Below, piece after piece: positions 22,826 to 34,800 of a DNA stretch of 64,000 nucleotides; positions within the stretch are counted from its first letter, which is position 1, and each line of letters starts with the position of its first letter. The position numbers and the translations under genes are program-made. Where the stretch lies: positions 85,384,319 to 85,448,318 of the forward strand of contig OX235264.1 in assembly GCA_944472135.2 (NCBI GenBank), written 5' to 3'. Source of the DNA: Trichobilharzia regenti (lineage: Eukaryota > Platyhelminthes > Trematoda > Strigeidida > Schistosomatidae). The notes beneath the pieces are model-generated. The model was not told the origin of the DNA. It made no database searches and saw only the letters and a list, made by a program, of their open reading frames with translations.

Positions 22826-23830
22826 GGCCGAAACATTTAGTTTAGAGTCCGCCGAACAGCTAAACCTAAATGTGGGTACCACCAGTATGTACCAGATAGA
22901 CAGCACTATTTTACTGAAGGAAAAAGTAGAATCTACTCTCCGAAAAACCCGGCAATAACATTGGGGAAACTACAGAGACTCACATCTGGAAAGTCCCTAT
23001 ATTTTGACGGCTTCAGACCACCTCTACTGAAACGGTGAGCTGAAGCTCTCTGCAGGCCTTTATGCCCCTGTTTGCAAGACTCGATAGATTCAGAGAAACT
23101 GAAAGGGCAGTGGAAAAGAGCCATCCTTTCTCCTATTTTCAAGGGTGGGGACAGGCAAAATGCCACCAGTTATAGACCAGAAAGGCTACTCCCATTGAGG
23201 GATAAATTAAGTCATGAAAAGTATAGAAAGTGTAATCGATGGTCACATCGGGAAACACCTGGATAGGACCAGTGGACTCCATAAAGCATCAAATGTTTTC
23301 AGATCCTGTGTAACAAACATACTATCAGCTTGGAACGACTGGACATCGAGGTGGGATATGAGTATTCCAACCCAAATGGTCTGCTCAGACTCTCAGAAGG
23401 CATATGACACAGTTCACCGTGACCTTCTCCTACTCAAAATAAGTCAGGCAGTTAAAAGTGAGTTTCTTCTCTCATGGTTGAAGGACTACCAACTGAAAGG
23501 AAATTCCGCACACAGTTAGCTACCATCGGCTTAGGTGGGAATTCATTACTACCTACAGGATTATAAATGACCAGGATAACCTAGACAAAACTGTTCCGTC
23601 GTCAGGTACGTATGGACTTCCTCGTGGGAATCCATGAAAGATGGCTTACAAGATGGAGAAGACTCGAGTGCCCTCCCATTTCTTTTCGCTGCGAGTTTGC
23701 CTTCAATGGAGCTCTTCATCGGCAGATGCAGCTATGGCACTGTCCGTGGACAGCTTCGAGAGAAGGCCGGACTATTACGCAGTGATGGAAAGGCTGCGTC
23801 TAAACGACCCATCCCTTTAAAGTCTCTTAA
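22826..23830 (+). pseudogene. CR1-like LINE relic, reverse transcriptase region
   Basis: Frames encode LKGQWKRAILSPIFKGGDRQ, ATSYRPERLLP, MKSIESVIDGHIGKHL, VCSDSQKAYDTVHRDLLLLK and a WLKDYQLKGN segment, in the normal order of RT motifs 1 to 4. SDSQKAYD replaces the expected LDFSKAFD. The GVPQG and YADD boxes are not clear, and several shifts occur. It is a dead relic. Confidence 0.65.
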
Positions 23831-26031
23831 ACTAATAACGGGTAGACACCTAAACCCAACGTTTTACCTCTTTACATTCACTTTTGTCTCACTCTCCAGA
23901 CTGTTTCAACTACTGAGTCCCATTGACTATTATTATTGCATATATGTATGTATACATACGCACTATGTACATGCGTACGCATGTGTTACGCAACTTTTCC
24001 TGATGTATTTTCTTTTTTCAATCGCTTTACCTTTTAATTTACTTGGTTCTAAATGGAGCAACCCAAAAAGTCGCTTCCCTGTAACTTATATTCCTGTGCA
24101 ATCACTCCCTTCCCAGAGGTGAGGCTAACAACCCCACCCTGTAAACAAAACTGCTACAGAAACTTCAGTACAATGAGTCGCCTGGTGGCGAAATAAAAAG
24201 TCTTTGTGGGGATAGGAAAGTCCGCGCTGCGTATGAGACTGGCAAACCTGCCCAGATTGCAAATTAGATGAAGAGATACGGCATTGAAGTACTAGAAATA
24301 TGTGAATGCGGAGGTAATGGGAGTGAACTCACTAAATTTTCAGCAAGAGACTCGGTGATCTACTCCAGTCACGTAGAAGACGACCACGAGCACACCGAGA
24401 GTGTGGCTACTGTGACGCCACCAACGGCAGCGGAGGCCCTGATACAATGGGAAGCGACCTCACCCAAGATAATGACCGGCCGGTTCAAATCAAAAGGAAG
24501 GGGGGTGACAATTTATAATGCTATGCACCCACAGACACAGCAAGCTTATAAAATAAACAGGAGTTTTACTTGCAGCTACTTGCAGCAATGGACAACACTC
24601 CAGTTGGTGACATTAAGATTCTAATGGGCAGCATAAACACTAAAGTGGGACCAGACAACACAGGAAGAGAACTCAAAATGGATAAAGAAGCTCTAAGAGA
24701 GATGAATGAAAACGGGGAGTTCTTCATAGACTACTGTGCCTCTGTCGAACCAGTGATTAAAGATGGCGTATGCAAGCACAAGGATATCGGCAGGGTTACA
24801 TAGGCGTCACTAGACGGGCGAACCAAAAACCAAAGTAACTTCATTTTAACGTTGCTCAAAGAAGTAAAGATGCAGCTTACTGGACACGAAAGTAAGAAGA
24901 GGAGCACACGTTGACTCAGACCACTCCAAATCAAGTTAAAAGCTATTAAAGAAACAGGACCTGAAGATAGACCACAAGCCAAGTTCAACACTCAAAAACT
25001 GGAGGATCAGGCTAAAAGGACATTTTACTGCAATCATAGGGAAAATGGCCGAGACACAAATGAACACCAACGAAGAGACCAGTGTTGAAAAACACTGGAA
25101 CAGCCTGAAAGTGGTGTGGAGTCAAACCTGCATGGAAGTTCTAGGCGAAAAGAAGAGACAAGACAAGCAGTAACTCACTACGGACACATGGAGACTACCA
25201 GAAGAGGAAAAGATATTGAAGCAAATGATTATCCACTGCATCGATGGGCAACAAAAAAGGAGTTGAACATTAAAGTAAAGAAAAGCGCCAGAGGAGTCAA
25301 AAGAAAATATTATGAAGTTACGGTAGATAAACCAGAACAAGCTGAAGGCAAAGGAGACCTCTCAAGACTCTTCAGACAACTGGGTTCCTATTGGGGAAGA
25401 GGTCAACACAAATCAAGCCAGCGAAGGATGACAGCGGAAAGTCAATCACCAAAGAGGTGCAGCAAAAAAAACACTGGGCTGGACACTTCAAAAGACAACT
25501 AAATTGACCTATAACTACAACGCACCCAATAACACCAACAGAACTACCGGTGGACATCAACCCTCCAACGAGAACAGAAATCCTGAAGGTAATCAAGATG
25601 CAAAAAACTGAAGAAGCAGCAGGTTCGGACGGAATCTCAACAGAAGCACCGAAAACGGAACCAGGGACATCAGCGAACTTGATGACACCACTACTGGAGA
25701 AGGTGTGGAAAGAAGGAAAGATGCCCGCGGATTGTAGGAAAGGATACTTATTCAAACTCTCAAAGAAAGGTACTTAGGTCAATGCAAGATCTGGGACGAT
25801 ATTGTGCTCCTTTCTATCCCAAGCAAACTACCAGGTCGTATCATCGTGGAGAGAATCAAACAAGCTCTGGATGAAAAAATTCGACCGGAACCGGCTGCAT
25901 TCACGGGAAACAAGTCATGTGGCTGTGGCACAGTGGTTAGGACTCTTGCCAACCATGTAAATGGTCCGGGGTTCGAGCTCCTACCAACGCACACCTGATG
26001 TCTATGGTCGGCCTACAAAATTTGGGCTACC

Positions 26032-26137
26032 TGGAGCAGGGTGAAAAAGTTGTCAGAAAACCGAAGGCAATGGAGGTGCGCAGCTGAAGCCCTATGTTCC
26101 TCTAGGAACTAAAGGATACAATAATAATAATAATATC
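26032..26137 (+). mobile_element. RTE family C 3' tail inserted in the SINE
   Basis: It matches the 3' end of the family C element (GCTGAAGCCCTATGTTCC, AGGAAC, AATAATAATAAT). It is about 105 bases long and extremely 5'-truncated. It sits between GGGCTAC and ATCCACGCCGAAAATTCC of the SINE. Confidence 0.75.
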
Positions 26138-26200
26138 CACGCCGAAAATTCCATACTTGTATCAAAAATACGGTATGGAATCAAGCTGTAATCAAAAATG

Positions 26201-26838
26201 GGCGAAGTTTAAGAATAGGGTCCCAAGCGATGCGAACGCACAATGACCTTGAGCCGACCAATCAGAAAATAGGACGATTTTTGCATAAAATTTTACGTAT
26301 ATTTACACAAAAATGCATGAAAAAAAGATTAAACGGATTATATTTCTCTGATATGACTTAAAAATACTTTCCAGTTGCGATGAAGAGTAACAGTTGCTAA
26401 TTTGGACTAGTTTCTGTAGATGTATTCACCAAAGAGACTGAAGGTGTGTTGTTTTGAGAATGGTTCATCTCTCTTCTATTGCTGTGTAGTCCTCTCCTAA
26501 GCCCTCGGTTTAGTTACTATGGTTCCAGTAAGAGCGTTGGCGACTACATACAAGGGAAATAAGGATAACAAAAGAACTTGAAATAAACGAAAAATCTATT
26601 CCTAATCGCTACCCTAACCCTAACCCTAACCCTAACCCTAACCCTAACCCTAACCCTAACCCTAACCCTAACCCTAACCCTAAACCCTAAACCTAACCCT
26701 AACCCTAACCACAATACTCGCCTTAACCCCTATCCTAACCCCAACGAGATAATGACAGGAACCGTTAGCCAATGACTAGCATGCGTTCAAGGTCATTTGA
26801 GCGTTGAAGGTTTTGGGACCCTATTCTTAAACTTCGCC
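26201..26838. mobile_element. Merlin-like MITE, 638 bases, 8-base TSD
   Basis: Terminal inverted repeats begin GGCGAAGTTTAAGAATAGGG and match at the other end in reverse complement, with CCC AA following. The insert is bracketed by CAAAAATG at 26193-26200 and 26839-26846. The 8-base target duplication and the GGCGAAGTT start match the Merlin transposon at 27036-29191 (GGCGAAGTTAAAC, 8-base TSD). There is no transposase. The interior holds a telomere-type array. Confidence 0.82.
26611..26711. repeat. Interstitial telomere-type (CCCTAA)n array
   Basis: About 16 hexamers of CCCTAA with two slight irregularities near 26683-26695. TTAGGG is the telomere repeat of schistosomes. The array lies inside a MITE and is followed by degenerate CCTAACC-type sequence, so it is not a chromosome end. 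Confidence 0.93.
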
Positions 26839-27239
26839 CAAAAATGAATAAAAATAGCAACACTACGGATCATCATTGAACAGAACTTGAAATGGTAGTC
26901 AGCTCTCTATCTGAACTTCATTGATTTTGAAAAGGCCTTCGACAGTGTTGATCGAGAAGTCATTTGGCAACTCGTTTGCTACTACGGGGTGCCACCAACA
27001 ATTATACATCTCATCCAACAGTTGTACGATAATGCGGCGAAGTTAAACTTTCGACACCACTAACTACCAATCAGCGAACTATCCAATGAGATTCACGAAC
27101 GATGTCGAATTATCCAATGAGGTTCACGAACGTAGTTCAATGTTGTATAGCGCTTGATTCATTTCAAACGCGTGTCCTTACAAGGTGACGGTTTCAATTT
27201 GAGGAGGATAGTGTATTCCAGTATTGTCTGGATTTAGGG

Positions 27240-29060
27240 TTGCTCCGGAAGGAGCGAACTTGTTCGTGTGGTGGTATTATGGCTTTAAAAGGCTATAGCA
27301 GATCAATTGATGGGTTTGTTCATCGTTGCGGTATATGCTTGAAGCGTTCTCGTATTGGAGAGGGTAAGCTGATTATTTCAATATTTCGCCAGGTTGCATC
27401 TGTCCCTAACGCAGATTTTATATATCTGCAACTACTGGGTGCTAAAACAGCCAGTGAGAGCAGCAGCAGCCGAGATGGAGAATAGCCTGGTGTCAACAGT
27501 CCAGTGGTACCAGCATTGTAGACATATCGCATCATGGAAAATAGACAAAATCACTTGTTTGTTGGGTGGAGAATATGTTATCGTGCATATCGATGAAAAA
27601 GTGCTGGTAAAAAAGAAATACAACCCTGGTCGCCAGCGAGCGAACAATATTTGGGTAATAGGTTTGTATGACACCTCCCTCCGAAAGGGATTCGTGCAAA
27701 GGATAGCAGATAGAAAAGCAACTACTCTTATATCTATTATCACCAGACTTGTAAAAAGAGGGTCTATAACACATACGGACGAATGGAAAGGTTACAATTC
27801 GCTGTCACCTTTGGGATATATTCATCATAGAGTCAAGGAGGGAGGGTGGCGTTAGCTGATCAGTAGATATGGTGGGGGTCACTAAGGTGAATCGCCCCAT
27901 TCTGCAGGAACAGCAATATACAAATTAAAGGCTCGAGATATTTCTGATTTTTATGAGGGCTTAGATCTTTATCTTGAAAAAGATAATAATGAACGCCTTG
28001 ACAGATCATGCTTCTACCTTTAAATATATACCATTCGCTCAGCCTATTGTTGAGACGCGACCACGCGGGATCTGCACAGATTTATGGGGCATCATATAAA
28101 CTAACTTGCTGTCCATTGTCGTATCTTTAAATACCACTTCACAATGTCTTATCTCATTCATTTTCCAATAACGTCTTTACTTGATCCTCATTATATCCCA
28201 TTAAACCTAACATTTTACAGCTCTTTATGACTTATTATATTCCTACTCTCTGAAGGGTACGGTTGTGCACTAAATGCACAAAAAGGTATAAAACAAAAAC
28301 AACTGGCACAACTGAGGATAAATGTATTAAAACCAAAAGTGGACATCATGATAGTACGAGATATACGTGTAGCATTATACATTGCAAATGAACGTTGTCA
28401 ACCTAGGGAGTTTTCTTTATTAATGCATTTATTAATGATACTTGCACTTACATATTTCGTTTCAATTTAATGATTCACCTCAGCACTTTTACTTTTCTAA
28501 AACAGCTTTCAATCCCTTGTAAACGTTTTACTTACCTCAATATTGGTTGGTTATCGTATGCCGACAACCACGGGATGAAAACGAAACGAAGTCGATTTTC
28601 CCACTCAACCTGGAGGACAATTGTACAATTTAATAACTATACGGCCTGGTTCAGACAATCAGTGTATTTATATATATAACAAATATTTAACTGTTGAAAC
28701 ATTATTAACTTGTAGACAATCTACGATTTGATATTATATCATACTTGATCGTGCCTGTAAAAATGGCATGCATTTTCATGTAAATTTATATTTATATGAG
28801 AATATACATTATTATTATTATAACCATTCAAGTGATTTTGTGGATCCCGTTACGAGGACACATACAAATTCTATTGGAGGATTTTGGAGCAGGTTGAAAA
28901 ATAGGATAAGGGCTATAAATGGATCTCAAAGGATCTCATTTATAGTCACTTGGATGAATATATGTACAGGATATGGTGTAACTACTCCATTGACAGTCCC
29001 ACGCTAAACTGGGAGATGTTTCTCTCACATGTTCGAGAAAGATATCCCATGTAACTTTAT
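27240..29060 (+). pseudogene. Merlin transposase (ISXO2-like), broken
   Basis: An N-terminal Cys-rich zinc-ribbon-like part (CSCGG...HRCGICLKRSR) is at 27252-27340. A frame change leads to the catalytic core: VHIDEKVLVKKKYNPGR with the first Asp, then THTDEWKGYNSLSPLGYIHHRV with the second Asp, ending near 27835. After a 990-base insertion the frame resumes at 28826 with HSSDFVDPVTRTHTNSIGGFWSRLK. The family consensus here is HTN.IE.FW, so the third catalytic residue Glu is Gly. The frameshift, insertion and lost Glu make it inactive. Confidence 0.88.
27837..28825 (+). mobile_element. CR1-type LINE 3' UTR inserted in Merlin
   Basis: It splits the transposase between HHRV and HSSDF. Its last 85 bases (ATGGCATGCATTTTCATGTA, ATATGAGAATATACATTATT) match the tail of the CR1 element ending near 42105. 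The remainder is assumed to be the same 3' UTR. It shows only short frames and was not aligned in detail. Confidence 0.6.
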
Positions 29061-30572
29061 TCTTATCTATTTTATGCTTTTTTTCCATAAATATACATTT
29101 CTATTCATCATATATGCCTCTTTAATGTGGTTGGTCCGTTCAAGGTCGTTTTCTGATTGGCTGTTAATGGTGTCTAAAGTTTAACTTTGCTGATAATGCT
29201 GCATGTCAAGTAATCCACAACGGGAAACATACGGAATCCTTCGAAGTGAGGACGGGAGTGAGGCAACGCTGTCTACTATCGCCAATGATTTTCCTGATTG
29301 GAGGAGATTGGATAATGTGACAGACAATGGGCCGGGCAACGAGAAGACTGGCATAAAATGGACCCACGCAAAGCAATCGAAGGATCTGGACTTCGCCGAT
29401 GATGATATATGTCTGATTTCCCGCAAAATGGAGGTGTCAAGGTACTGAACCCTAAGTTCCTATCATTTGCGAAGACGCTCCGAGTCAATAACTACTACTA
29501 CTACCAATTATCGACTTCCAACTAGTAAACGACTGAATCATTTGCTCCTTCGAGTTGCCCGCCAGTGGCTACCAAGGTCAAAGAAATAAAGTTCAACGTT
29601 TACATTTCCTCATATTACCCGGCAAAAAGGGTCCATCCTTTTTTCCACAACGCTGATAACCTTGAAATGAACTGCCAACGCGAGAACCTGGGCCAACGGG
29701 GACTATGCTAAAATAGGAAAGCGAGATAAAATGTCCAAGAGACAACAAGCCCATTACACCACAACATTACGTCTCCCCGGCGTGTACGATCTTTCTCAGT
29801 AATCGGAACTCTGTTCGGTCTCTGTTGACAGCACCACCATTGATCTGGTCCTCAGGGTGTTGGTTGCTTCACGTCACTCTGGCACGATCCTCTCTCCGGA
29901 GTATCAAATCGCATACACTGTCTCTAACACAGCTCGATTCGTTCACAAGTTAAGAAGACTAGAAACGACTTCAGAAGTACTTACAATAATCTTACAAGAT
30001 AATTCACACAATGCGACAACTATAAATAAACTAACAATTAGATGAATTGGAACCCACTCAATTACTCAACGCAGATATATGTACAACCGATACATCAAAT
30101 GTTGTGGACTCTGCCCTGACGAGCTACCCTTGAAGAACTGTAGGACTTACAGAGGTACGCTTACATTCCCTCTAAAGTTGACGCCCCAAGCTGGAAAGTC
30201 GTCTCTGAGTTCATTTGGTGACCTTCTATTATTTATATCCTCAACTCTGAATGGTGACAAGCACATAACATCGTATCATGGAATATAGATGACTAACAGA
30301 CATACGACGTTTCTGACCGACCAAGCGTAGAAACAGAGTAATTTACACCAACGATAATAACATTCAAATAGTAAATTGAAACTTGAAAGGCCTTTATTCG
30401 CGCAAGTCAGTTCAACAATTACCATCTCATACACAGTTGGCTTATCCTCACTAATCTGACCATTGGCTTTCGTCCTTTCAATCGAACCGTTACTAGCACA
30501 GTCAGACCACAAGATACATGACTTCATGGACATCCGTTTCATCGTGGATGACAACACCAAAGACGACTGACT

Positions 30573-30775
30573 TGTATAATTTATTTATTTATTTATTATT
30601 TTTGATTAAAGGTTGATTCCACACCGTATTTTTGGTAGAAGTACGGAATTTTCAGCATGGATATTGGTAGCGGGCCAACCATGGATATCAGGTGTGCGTC
30701 AGCAGGGGATCGAACCTCCGACCATGGGCATGGTCGGTGAGAGTCCTAACCGTTGTGCATCATAAGCAGTTGTTG
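30573..30775 (-). mobile_element. tRNA-derived SINE, antisense
   Basis: The reverse complement shows the head with GTTAGGACTCTCACCGACCA, the B box near GGTTCGATCCCC, the body ending GCTGAAAATTCCGTACTTCTA and a TAAATAAATA tail. It interrupts the gag-like relic next to the TTTA of its RTTTA motif, with loss of some gag sequence. Confidence 0.78.
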
Positions 30776-31800
30776 TTCGACCTTTAGAAAGCTGTCTAGC
30801 CGCAGGATTACCACAAATGCCACCTTTTATGATTAGCTCCAGTTTAGCATTAACATCTGTCGATAGGTGGGCTACACGCGGATCATTTAAACTGACAGTC
30901 TCATGAGTATCCACACCTTCTGCCACCGCATCTGCCTTTAGTTCTACTTCAGGTTCAAGTTGTACAGAACCTTTGCTCAACTCAGTAGCATTAGGCATTC
31001 CACTCGTTTCATCATGATCGGCCAAAACGAATGTGCTCTATCATGATCGTTATCACAAATATTCACTTTACCACCGTTTATATGGTCGACTTCATCATTT
31101 TCAACCCCTTTAATAACAGCAGTAGACAACTTGGATTCTTTCTCATGAATCCTTAAAGGTTTTATACCTTTACTCTGACTAATTATACCTTGTAAACTTG
31201 TGGAGTCAGAATTGGACTCTGAAACTGTAACTCTCTTCTTCTGCACAAACTGCGGTGTCGTCTGTAACACGCTATTCAACAGTGGTTAATCAGTTGCAAA
31301 TACAGGCTTCTTCACTGTGCACCAGCACCTCCATCATCTCTGTAATCTGAATCGGAACTCGATGACGCCGGCTTTCCAACCACCTTCTTACCACTAACCA
31401 TGCTCACCACAGGCTTACTAACTACCCGAGGTGCCCTTACTACAAGTGGTTTCTTTATATTTTCTGATTCCTTAGGTCCTACTGTTGGATGCAAAATGCT
31501 GGCAAACTTGCCCGTCGCTTGATTGGCACCGTCTTTTGCCAGTCTTACGATATCATCCAGCCTGGGCTCTAAGCTATCCTCTTCTAGACTTTTATGAACT
31601 TTATTTGTAAGCGGGCCAGTAATCTCTTAGTGATTGCCTCAAGGGCATAGCTTCAGTTGAACTCATCCATACAATTAAGATAAACGAGAGCATTTCTGTA
31701 CACCATTAAATTATCCAAAAACTGCAAGTTCCTCGGAGTTACCACTTAACTGCGCCCCATTACCTTTAACGGTCTCGAAAACACTTCTGGATATCATAAA

Positions 31801-34800
31801 CTGGCGGCCTGCATAAATCTTGGGCTACCAAAATTTCCATCCTACATATTGCATCTATTTCCTCGGATTTATTTTGTTTTAATCATTCAATTATGTATCC
31901 AAGTCGCATTACTTACTCTCGCGATTATTTAAAATGTTTTCAACCTGCTGATTTACGAGTATATAATAACGTTAAGAAAAAGCATCATGGAGGTTGGCAG
32001 AGATCATTAAAGTGTACTCCAATGCATCAGATGACTGTTCCTGTGATTATGAGCACAAATTGCAGGTCATTATCGAACAAGATTAACTACTTGCATTCTC
32101 TATTATACTCAAATGTATATTGTAATACTGGTGTAATCACTCTTCAAGAGACTTGGCTCCATGATTCATATGACGACAATTTAGTCTCCTTAAGTGGGTT
32201 CACAATCTACAGACAAGACCGATGCAGCTCGAAGAAGAAGAGAGGTGGTGGTGTTGCCACTTTTATTAATTCTCAGTGGTCTACTGCCAACAACGTCTGC
32301 TTCAAATTCTCAAATGACAATATTGACTGTATAACTGTAAAATGTCGACCTAAACACTTACCCAAATACAGCTCCATTTTTGTCACAAATATCTATATCA
32401 CACCTTGTTGCAGTCCCTCAGAACTATCTATCTTCGCTGATGAATTCACTATTTTTGCTGCTGCTTCGTTTGGTAACTCCTTATCTATAGTGACCGGCGA
32501 CTTCAACTCCAGCGACTGCAGTTTTATTACATTGCTGGGCCATGCAAATGTTGTTAATTTCCCAACTCGACAAAATACTTCACTTGATTTAGTATTTGTA
32601 AATGATTCTGGAATATACGAAGCTCGTAAAAGAGCCCCGCTCTTCAATTCTGATCATTGTATTGTACGAGTCTTACCCAAAATTTACGGAAAGTTACACA
32701 GTAAAGCCTTCTCAAACTTGTCTAAGAAAGTTGTTCACAGATGCTACTCAAATGAGAACGTACATCATCTTAGAAACATGCTCAGTGACACAAGATGGGA
32801 TTTGTTTAATGTTGATTCACTTAATGACAATATCTCTAATATTACATCCTATCTGAAATTCTGTTTTGAAATCTGTTGTCCAAAAGAAACACTATTCGTC
32901 AAATTTGACCGTTTCTCCTCGCCTCAACTTAAAAAGCTTCGTAGAGAGAAGGAAAAACTATATAAAATCAAAGATAAAATTGGTGTAAAAAGAACTAACT
33001 TCTTAATTAAGTCTGAAATGCAGAGGTTGAATGTAATATATAACCAGAAATTCATGTCCTGCAAAAATCCTTCTAATATGTGGAAACTATTTAAGGAAAT
33101 CACTGGTGGTAAGCAGATAAACAATATTCCATATTCTTTTGATGTATGTACTCTTAACAAATCTTTTATTTACTCTCCCTCAAATGCCATGCTTCCCAGC
33201 ATCACTTGTGTTAATAATAGCCCCTTTCCAGGTTTTAACACAAATGATGTTCAAAAGTGCCTCAAGTCTCTAAACCCTTCCCAGAGCTTAGGTCCCGATT
33301 ATGTACCTAGTATTATTTTTAAAAAATGTTCTGATATTCTGTGTCACCCTCTTACTGATCTATTTAACAAATCTTTTTCCGATAATATTGTGCCTGCCGT
33401 TTGGAAGGACATTAAAGTTGTACCCATACCTAAATCTTCTACTGGAGCATGTGTCAAATTTAGACCCATTGCTATTACCTCTCCTTTTTTGAAAACTATG
33501 GAGAAATTACTTTTACTTAGTCTTGTACCTTCGCTTAAATCCTTTAATGACCCTAAACAATTTGCCTATAAGCACAGTAGAAGCACTTTAGATGCAGCTG
33601 CCGTCTTATATCATAACATTGCTTCCAGTCTAGACAAGGGGGCTAAATTTGTTCGTTGCGCCTTCCTAGACTATACATCTGCTTTCGACTCGGTCCCTAG
33701 GGACATCTTATTAAATAAACTTGCTGCTAGTCAAACAGAATGTTGGGCTGTTAACTGGTTATATTCCTATTTCTCAGATAGAAAGCAGTACACCGTATAT
33801 AAAGGGAAGTCTTCCACTTCATTGCCTACTGAAGCTGGTGTCCCTCAAGGCGCTGTCCTTTCTCCTTTTCTTTTTTCTTTCTTCTTGAATAACTTGCCTC
33901 ACTCTGATGAAATAAACTTTGTGAAGTACGCTGATGATTTAACGGTTTCAATGGCTGTTAACTCCCAGCTAGATTGTACTAAAATAAATAGCTTTCTATC
34001 GGAAGTCAGCAAATGGTCTGAGTCTAACGGTCTTAAACTGAATCCTTCTAAGTGTCAAACTGTTGATTTCAGCTTAAGATGTAAACGACAGTTAAAAGAA
34101 GTCATCGATTCTCATGACAGTTGTAAAATTGACGACAATGATATAGGAATCAAATCAGAAATTAAGTATCTTGGACTCATTCTCTCTTCTGATCTCTCCT
34201 GGTCTTCCCATGTCTTAGCAATCTCCAGTAAAATATTCCGCCTGACATTTTACATTAAGAAGTTAAGACACTCGGGTATAACTCAACCCCTCATCCTACA
34301 GTTCGTAAACTCTTGCATCCTACCTATTCTTCTTTATTGCTCACCCTTATTCTTTCCTGGTTTGCTTAAAAAAGACTATGTCACAATTCGTAGAATACTG
34401 AAGACTGTCAGTAGAGTGAGTGGTGTCCCAGTGGACCACATAGTTAACGTCGTTGTCGATAGGCACTTGACTTCATGCAATAAATTTGCTAAAGGGATTT
34501 TGTCTGACTTGGAGCATCCGCTTTACCCTCAGCTTTCACCTTGCATCTCCTCAGGTAGAACAAGGAGTAACTTCAGAAAACTGTATGCTCGCACGTCTAA
34601 GTATAAGAAGTCTATGATACCATACTTGGCATGTATTTTATGTGATGAAAATAGTGTCAGGCAAGAATTAACTAACCTTCTTTCATCTAGTAAATAAACA
34701 ATTTCCTCCATCCATCCTTACATACCTTCAAGTTTTACTTTTATTACTTCTATTATATTTATGGTCCTGTTACTTCTCTGTTTTACTCTCATAATTGCAA

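Larger units (their letters stand above)
25917..26846 (+). mobile_element. SINE copy opened by an RTE tail and a MITE
   Basis: The tRNA-like head (GTGGCACAGTGGTTAGGACTC, GGTCCGGGGTTCGAGCTCC) and body run to GGGCTAC near 26031. An RTE family C tail intervenes (about 26032-26137). The SINE 3' part then continues (CCGAAAATTCCATACTTGTA) to its tail, which is split by the MITE at 26201-26838. It lies within the RTE relic. Confidence 0.75.
27036..29191 (+). mobile_element. Merlin DNA transposon with 8-base TSD
   Basis: The element is bounded by GATAATGC at 27028-27035 and 29192-29199. The ends are inverted repeats of about 37 bases (GGCGAAGTTAAACTTT against AGCAAAGTTAAACTTT, then GACACCA.TAAC). 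Removing it and one TSD copy rejoins the RTE reading LIQQLYDNA-ACQVIHNG. Merlin elements are related to bacterial IS1016/ISXO2 and make 8- to 9-base duplications. It is interrupted by a LINE tail at about 27837-28825. Confidence 0.9.

Noticed and set aside
26611..26711. A true telomere or chromosome end
   Set aside because: The array is enclosed by the inverted repeats and target duplication of a MITE, with unrelated sequence on both sides.
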